Assembly (NCBI GenBank): GCA_030618495.1
Contig: JAUXDE010000028.1
Coordinates: 1 to 16,218, forward strand
DNA length: 16,218 bases
DNA from: Clostridia bacterium
GTDB taxonomy: Bacteria > UBA6262 > WVXT01 > JAUXBS01
Direction of reading: 5' to 3'
The first letter of the stretch is position 1. Each line of letters opens with the position of its first letter. Shown here piece by piece: positions 14,273 to 16,218 of this stretch. Position numbers and translations under genes: made by a program. The notes beneath the pieces were generated by a model, which saw only the letters and a list, made by a program, of their open reading frames with translations, had not been told where the DNA came from and searched no databases.

Positions 14273-15373
14273 ATGAACGATGAGCTAAAAATAAAGAACC
14301 GGCACATCCGGGATTTTCTTAAAGAGAATAAACTGGACGGCATACTGCTTTCAAGGATACCGAACTTCGCCTGGGTTACGGGGGGCAGGGATAACGGGTT
14401 GAAGTCAAACACGGAAAAAGGTGTTGCTGCATTGTTTATTACCAGGAATGATAAATACCTCATTACAGGGAATAACGAAGCAAACCGCTTCAGGGAGCTT
14501 GAAAAAGTGGAGGACCTGGGTTATAAAATCCTTAGTTTCAACTGGTGGACACCCGAGGGGAGCAATAAAATAATAGAAGGACTGGCAAAAGGCGGGAGGA
14601 TTGCCTCCGATATACCGTGGAAGGGCACGGAAGCGCTGAACCATCGTTTTTACGAACTGCAGTCCACCCTGGTTGAGGAGGAAGTTAAGAGGTATAAAAA
14701 ACTCGGTAAGGATGCAGGCAGGATAATCGGAAGTGTATGCAAATGTATTAAGAAGGGGTACAGTGAGTATAAGATTTCAGCAATGATTCATAACGCCTTC
14801 ATAGAAGAGGGGATTAACGTTGTGGTTAAACTGATTGCCGCGGATAAAAGGGTATTCAGGTACAGGCATCCAATTCCTTCGGTTAATAAACTGAAGAAAT
14901 ATGTAATAGTATCAATCTGCGCGCAGAAACAGGGCCTTATAGTCTCATTAACCAGGTCGGTGCATTTCGGCAAACTGCCGCAGGATATTGCAGGAAGGTA
15001 CAGCACTGTTTTAAAAGCCGAAGCCGCGTTGATATTGAATTCAAAACCAGGCAGCAGGTTAGGGGATGTCCTGAAAAAGGCTACTGATATATACAGGGAA
15101 GACGGGTACGGTGAGGAATGGAAACTGCATCATATGGGAGGCCCTACCGGGTACGAGACCAGGAATTACCTGGCAACTCCTGCGAGCAGTAAAAAGTTAT
15201 TGTTAAACCAGGCTGTTGCCTGGAATCCCACCATTACGGGGGCAAAGGCTGAGGATACTATCATTATATTGAGAAACGGCCCGGTGGTTATAACTGATAC
15301 TGCTGACTGGCCCATGACCAGTATTAAGTCCGGGAATAAAACCATTAAAAGGCCGTCTATTCTTATTAAATGA
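14273..15373 (+). CDS. M24 (creatinase/aminopeptidase P fold) protein with a degenerate metal site
   Basis: 366 aa. The N-terminal creatinase-like domain (residues 1-~130: LKENKLDGILLSRIPNFAWVTG, GVAALFITRNDKYLITGNN) is followed by a pita-bread domain. Against the usual five ligands (D, D, H, E, E), the two Asp positions are Ser214 and Ser225 (in GLIVSLTR). His286/His287 lie in LHHMGGPTG. The first Glu is Asn318 (WNPT in place of EPG), and only Glu327 (AEDTIII) is kept. A dinuclear metallopeptidase is therefore unlikely. Creatinase itself is a metal-free hydrolase on this fold, so a metal-independent hydrolase or a binding protein is possible. It is the last gene of the operon, 13 bases after the ROK gene, with GGGAGGA as ribosome binding site. 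Its role in sugar acid use is unknown. Confidence 0.82.
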   Translation: MNDELKIKNRHIRDFLKENKLDGILLSRIPNFAWVTGGRDNGLKSNTEKGVAALFITRNDKYLITGNNEANRFRELEKVEDLGYKILSFNWWTPEGSNKIIEGLAKGGRIASDIPWKGTEALNHRFYELQSTLVEEEVKRYKKLGKDAGRIIGSVCKCIKKGYSEYKISAMIHNAFIEEGINVVVKLIAADKRVFRYRHPIPSVNKLKKYVIVSICAQKQGLIVSLTRSVHFGKLPQDIAGRYSTVLKAEAALILNSKPGSRLGDVLKKATDIYREDGYGEEWKLHHMGGPTGYETRNYLATPASSKKLLLNQAVAWNPTITGAKAEDTIIILRNGPVVITDTADWPMTSIKSGNKTIKRPSILIK

Positions 15374-15461
15374 ACTTATTAGGATAGAATAATGGAAAAA
15401 ATACTGTTTCAACATATCGTGTAATTTGATAAATATGTAATTATAATAAATAATCTTCCGC

Positions 15462-15490
15462 TTGACATTTCAGTTAAATTATTGTATAAT
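15462..15490 (+). promoter_or_regulatory. Consensus sigma70 promoter (TTGACA-17-TATAAT)
   Basis: TTGACA at 15462-15467 and TATAAT at 15485-15490 are both perfect consensus, with exactly 17 bases between. Transcription would start near 15497. No long gene follows for about 390 bases, so the product would be a small RNA, a very short peptide, or a long leader for the DUF2341 gene. Confidence 0.75.
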
Positions 15491-15510
15491 ATTAGAGAAG
15501 GTTATAGCGA

Positions 15511-15576
15511 ATGAACGTGGGTTGCCCATATAGAAAGAATGGGTATAAAATTTTTAAATACGCCACCAATTTTTAA
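15511..15576 (+). CDS. Possible 21-residue peptide ORF or leader behind a consensus promoter
   Basis: ATG 15511 opens a 21-codon frame (MNVGCPYRKNGYKIFKYATN plus Phe, then TAA 15574-15576). GAAGG at 15497-15501 lies 9 bases upstream. However, the predicted transcript starts at about the same place, so the ribosome site would sit at its extreme 5' end. The same DNA can fold: GTGG 15517-15520 with CCAC 15563-15566, and TGCCCAT 15523-15529 with ATGGGTA 15539-15545 (one G-T pair). It may therefore be a small RNA instead. It is weak as a gene. Confidence 0.2.
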   Translation: MNVGCPYRKNGYKIFKYATNF

Positions 15577-15595
15577 GTTCTATAGTGTAACCGGG

Positions 15596-15626
15596 TTGAC
15601 AATGTATTCTGACAAGGTTATATAAT
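15596..15626 (+). promoter_or_regulatory. Second promoter-like sequence
   Basis: TTGACA at 15596-15601 is followed by TATATA at 15619-15624 (17-base gap) or TATAAT at 15621-15626 (19-base gap). It reads towards the DUF2341 gene at 15887. A 9-T run begins 9 bases after it, which would lie at the start of any transcript. This is weaker than the promoter at 15462. Confidence 0.45.
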
Positions 15627-15718
15627 GATAGTTCTTTTTTTTTAGGACAATATATCGGACAACGAAATAAAAGTTATCTATAAATAATAAACAGGCCTTT
15701 ATCCCGATTTCCAGAAAA

Positions 15719-15738
15719 CCACGGGTGTAAACCCGTGG
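15719..15738. repeat. 8-bp perfect inverted repeat, REP-like or IS200/IS605-end-like hairpin
   Basis: CCACGGGT (15719-15726) and ACCCGTGG (15731-15738) form a perfect 8-bp GC-rich stem with a 4-base GTAA loop, in otherwise AT-rich DNA. It is followed by GGCTCC and not by a T-run, so it is unlikely to be an intrinsic terminator. Hairpins of this kind resemble REP palindromes and the subterminal hairpins recognised by IS200/IS605-type Y1 transposases. No transposase is present in the window. Only one copy is seen here, so the repeat class is a guess. Confidence 0.45.
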
Positions 15739-15781
15739 GGCTCCATATCTGTAGCTTATGATTTTATTACAATAATTTTGC

Positions 15782-15810
15782 TTGTTTTGATACAAAATGG
15801 GTGGTATACT
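15782..15810 (+). promoter_or_regulatory. Extended -10 promoter of the DUF2341 gene
   Basis: TATACT (15805-15810) is preceded by TGG (15802-15804), giving the TGn extended -10 form. A weak -35 (TTGTTT, 15782-15787) is 17 bases upstream. The predicted start near 15817 leaves a ~70-base leader before ATG 15887. Confidence 0.5.
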
Positions 15811-15828
15811 TTGTAACAGAGGTAATGA

Positions 15829-15875
15829 GGCATGAAAAATCTCTTTTTCATAGCCTAAAAGATAAGTACTTTAGG
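15829..15875 (+). promoter_or_regulatory. Leader with two overlapping hairpins before the DUF2341 gene
   Basis: Hairpin A: GGC plus ATGAAAAA (15829-15839) pairs with TTTTTCAT (15844-15851) and, after one bulged A, GCC (15853-15855), around a 4-base loop. Hairpin B: CCTAAA (15854-15859) pairs with TTTAGG (15870-15875), directly before the ribosome site AAAGGA (15877-15882). CC at 15854-15855 is needed by both, so the two folds exclude each other. This layout could control translation. No known riboswitch class is recognised. Confidence 0.35.
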
Positions 15876-15886
15876 TAAAGGAATAA

Positions 15887-16218
15887 ATGAAAATAATAAA
15901 ATTAATAATAATCTCATGTTTGATATATTTTATTGGAACTAATATATGTTTGTCATGGCAAGTGTGGTCCAATGACGGCGGTGGAACCTGGGATTGCAGG
16001 AAAGAAATAACAATAACGAATTCCGGAGGGCAGTTAAATGATTATCAGGTGTTCATAACAACAACAGAAATAGATACGGCTACGTTGATAGGTGAAGGTA
16101 AACTGCAGTCCGATTATGAAGATATAAGGTTCGCAGATGCAAATGATTTGGAGCTTAAATACTGGATTAAACCAGATACGTCATCCGCTTCCGGATTCTG
16201 GGTAAAGGTATCAACGGT
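15887..16218 (+). CDS. Exported DUF2341-domain protein, N-terminal part (runs off the window)
   Basis: 110 codons are visible from ATG 15887, with AAAGGA at 15877-15882. A signal peptide covers about the first 23 residues (MKIIKLIIISCLIYFIGTNI and on to LSW). The mature part reads W-D-C-R-K-E-I-T-I-T-N-S-G-G-Q-L-N-D-Y-Q-V, then YEDIRFADANDLELKYWI and FWVKVST. This is the pattern of the DUF2341 beta-sandwich domain, found in large secreted or surface multi-domain proteins. The full size and other domains are cut off. It has its own promoter and AT-richer DNA, and is probably unrelated to the uronate operon, although a surface carbohydrate-binding role would be compatible. The frame stays open to the last base. 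Confidence 0.82.
   Translation, partial: MKIIKLIIISCLIYFIGTNICLSWQVWSNDGGGTWDCRKEITITNSGGQLNDYQVFITTTEIDTATLIGEGKLQSDYEDIRFADANDLELKYWIKPDTSSASGFWVKVST

Larger units (their letters stand above)
15374..15886. other. 513-bp AT-rich intergenic region with promoters and hairpins but no convincing gene
   Basis: No long frame with a ribosome binding site occurs here on either strand. The region holds a perfect-consensus promoter (15462-15490), a small structured stretch (15517-15566), a second promoter-like sequence (15596-15626), a 9-T run (15635-15643), a strong 8-bp hairpin (15719-15738), and an extended -10 promoter plus hairpin leader ahead of the DUF2341 gene. I see no intrinsic terminator for the upstream operon. 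Confidence 0.6.

Noticed and set aside
13062-14273. 403-codon open frame on the minus strand opposite the ROK gene
   Set aside because: It mirrors the ROK coding frame almost base for base. Its translation is Ser/Pro/Ile-rich with no domain, and the plus frame has a clear ROK protein.
15635-15643. 9-T run as an intrinsic terminator
   Set aside because: No GC-rich stem precedes it.
15580-15795. 71-codon minus-strand frame in the right-hand intergenic region
   Set aside because: Low complexity and aromatic-rich, and it runs through the hairpin at 15719-15738; no ribosome site and no family resemblance.
1-16218. CRISPR array, tRNA/rRNA genes, intact insertion sequence
   Set aside because: No regularly spaced direct repeats, no tRNA or rRNA signatures and no transposase frame were seen on either strand.

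Overview
This 16.2 kb window is a bacterial, strongly one-directional (+ strand) catabolic locus. Twelve closely spaced genes (698-15373) look like one operon. It is flanked on the left by the 3' end of an apbE-type gene and on the right by the 5' end of a gene for an exported DUF2341 protein. The DNA is of middling GC content, with heavy AGG (Arg) and ATA (Ile) use. The PPi-type phosphofructokinase, TRAP uptake, nickel-pincer (LarA-family) enzyme, ApbE and DUF2341 suggest an anaerobic or fermentative bacterium, perhaps of a PVC/Omnitrophota-like or other uncultured lineage. That placement is inference only.

Layout: ApbE C-terminus (1-251); a gene-free AT-rich gap (252-697) ending in a good sigma70 promoter with a 16-bp palindrome between and across its boxes (646-674); TRAP transporter DctP, DctQ, DctM (698-3509); IolB/KduI-type cupin isomerase (3535-4326); UxuB-like SDR, D-mannonate oxidoreductase type (4338-5171); 6-phosphogluconate dehydrogenase (5215-6630); HAD phosphatase-like protein (6652-7539); PPi-type phosphofructokinase (7576-8862); LarA-family nickel enzyme (8878-10143); small coiled-coil/membrane protein (10133-10498); exported GH2 glycosidase (10603-13017); ROK-family repressor (13033-14259); M24-fold protein that has lost most metal ligands (14273-15373). 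A 513-bp gap (15374-15886) holds three promoter-like sequences, several hairpins and no convincing gene. A DUF2341 gene then begins and runs off the window.

Proposed logic (inference): the exported GH2 enzyme releases a hexuronate, probably D-glucuronate, and the TRAP system imports it. The IolB/KduI-like enzyme isomerises it to D-fructuronate, and the SDR reduces that to D-mannonate. The usual next genes (uxuA, kdgK, kdgA) are absent. In their place is a LarA-family enzyme with an intact cofactor site. D-gluconate 2-epimerase activity is known in that family, so it could convert D-mannonate to D-gluconate. After phosphorylation by a kinase not seen here, Gnd would give ribulose-5-phosphate, and the PPi-PFK could feed pentose phosphates onward via sedoheptulose-1,7-bisphosphate. 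This would be an Entner-Doudoroff-free hexuronate route through a nickel epimerase into the pentose phosphate pathway. It is the main candidate for an undescribed system here and needs biochemical testing.
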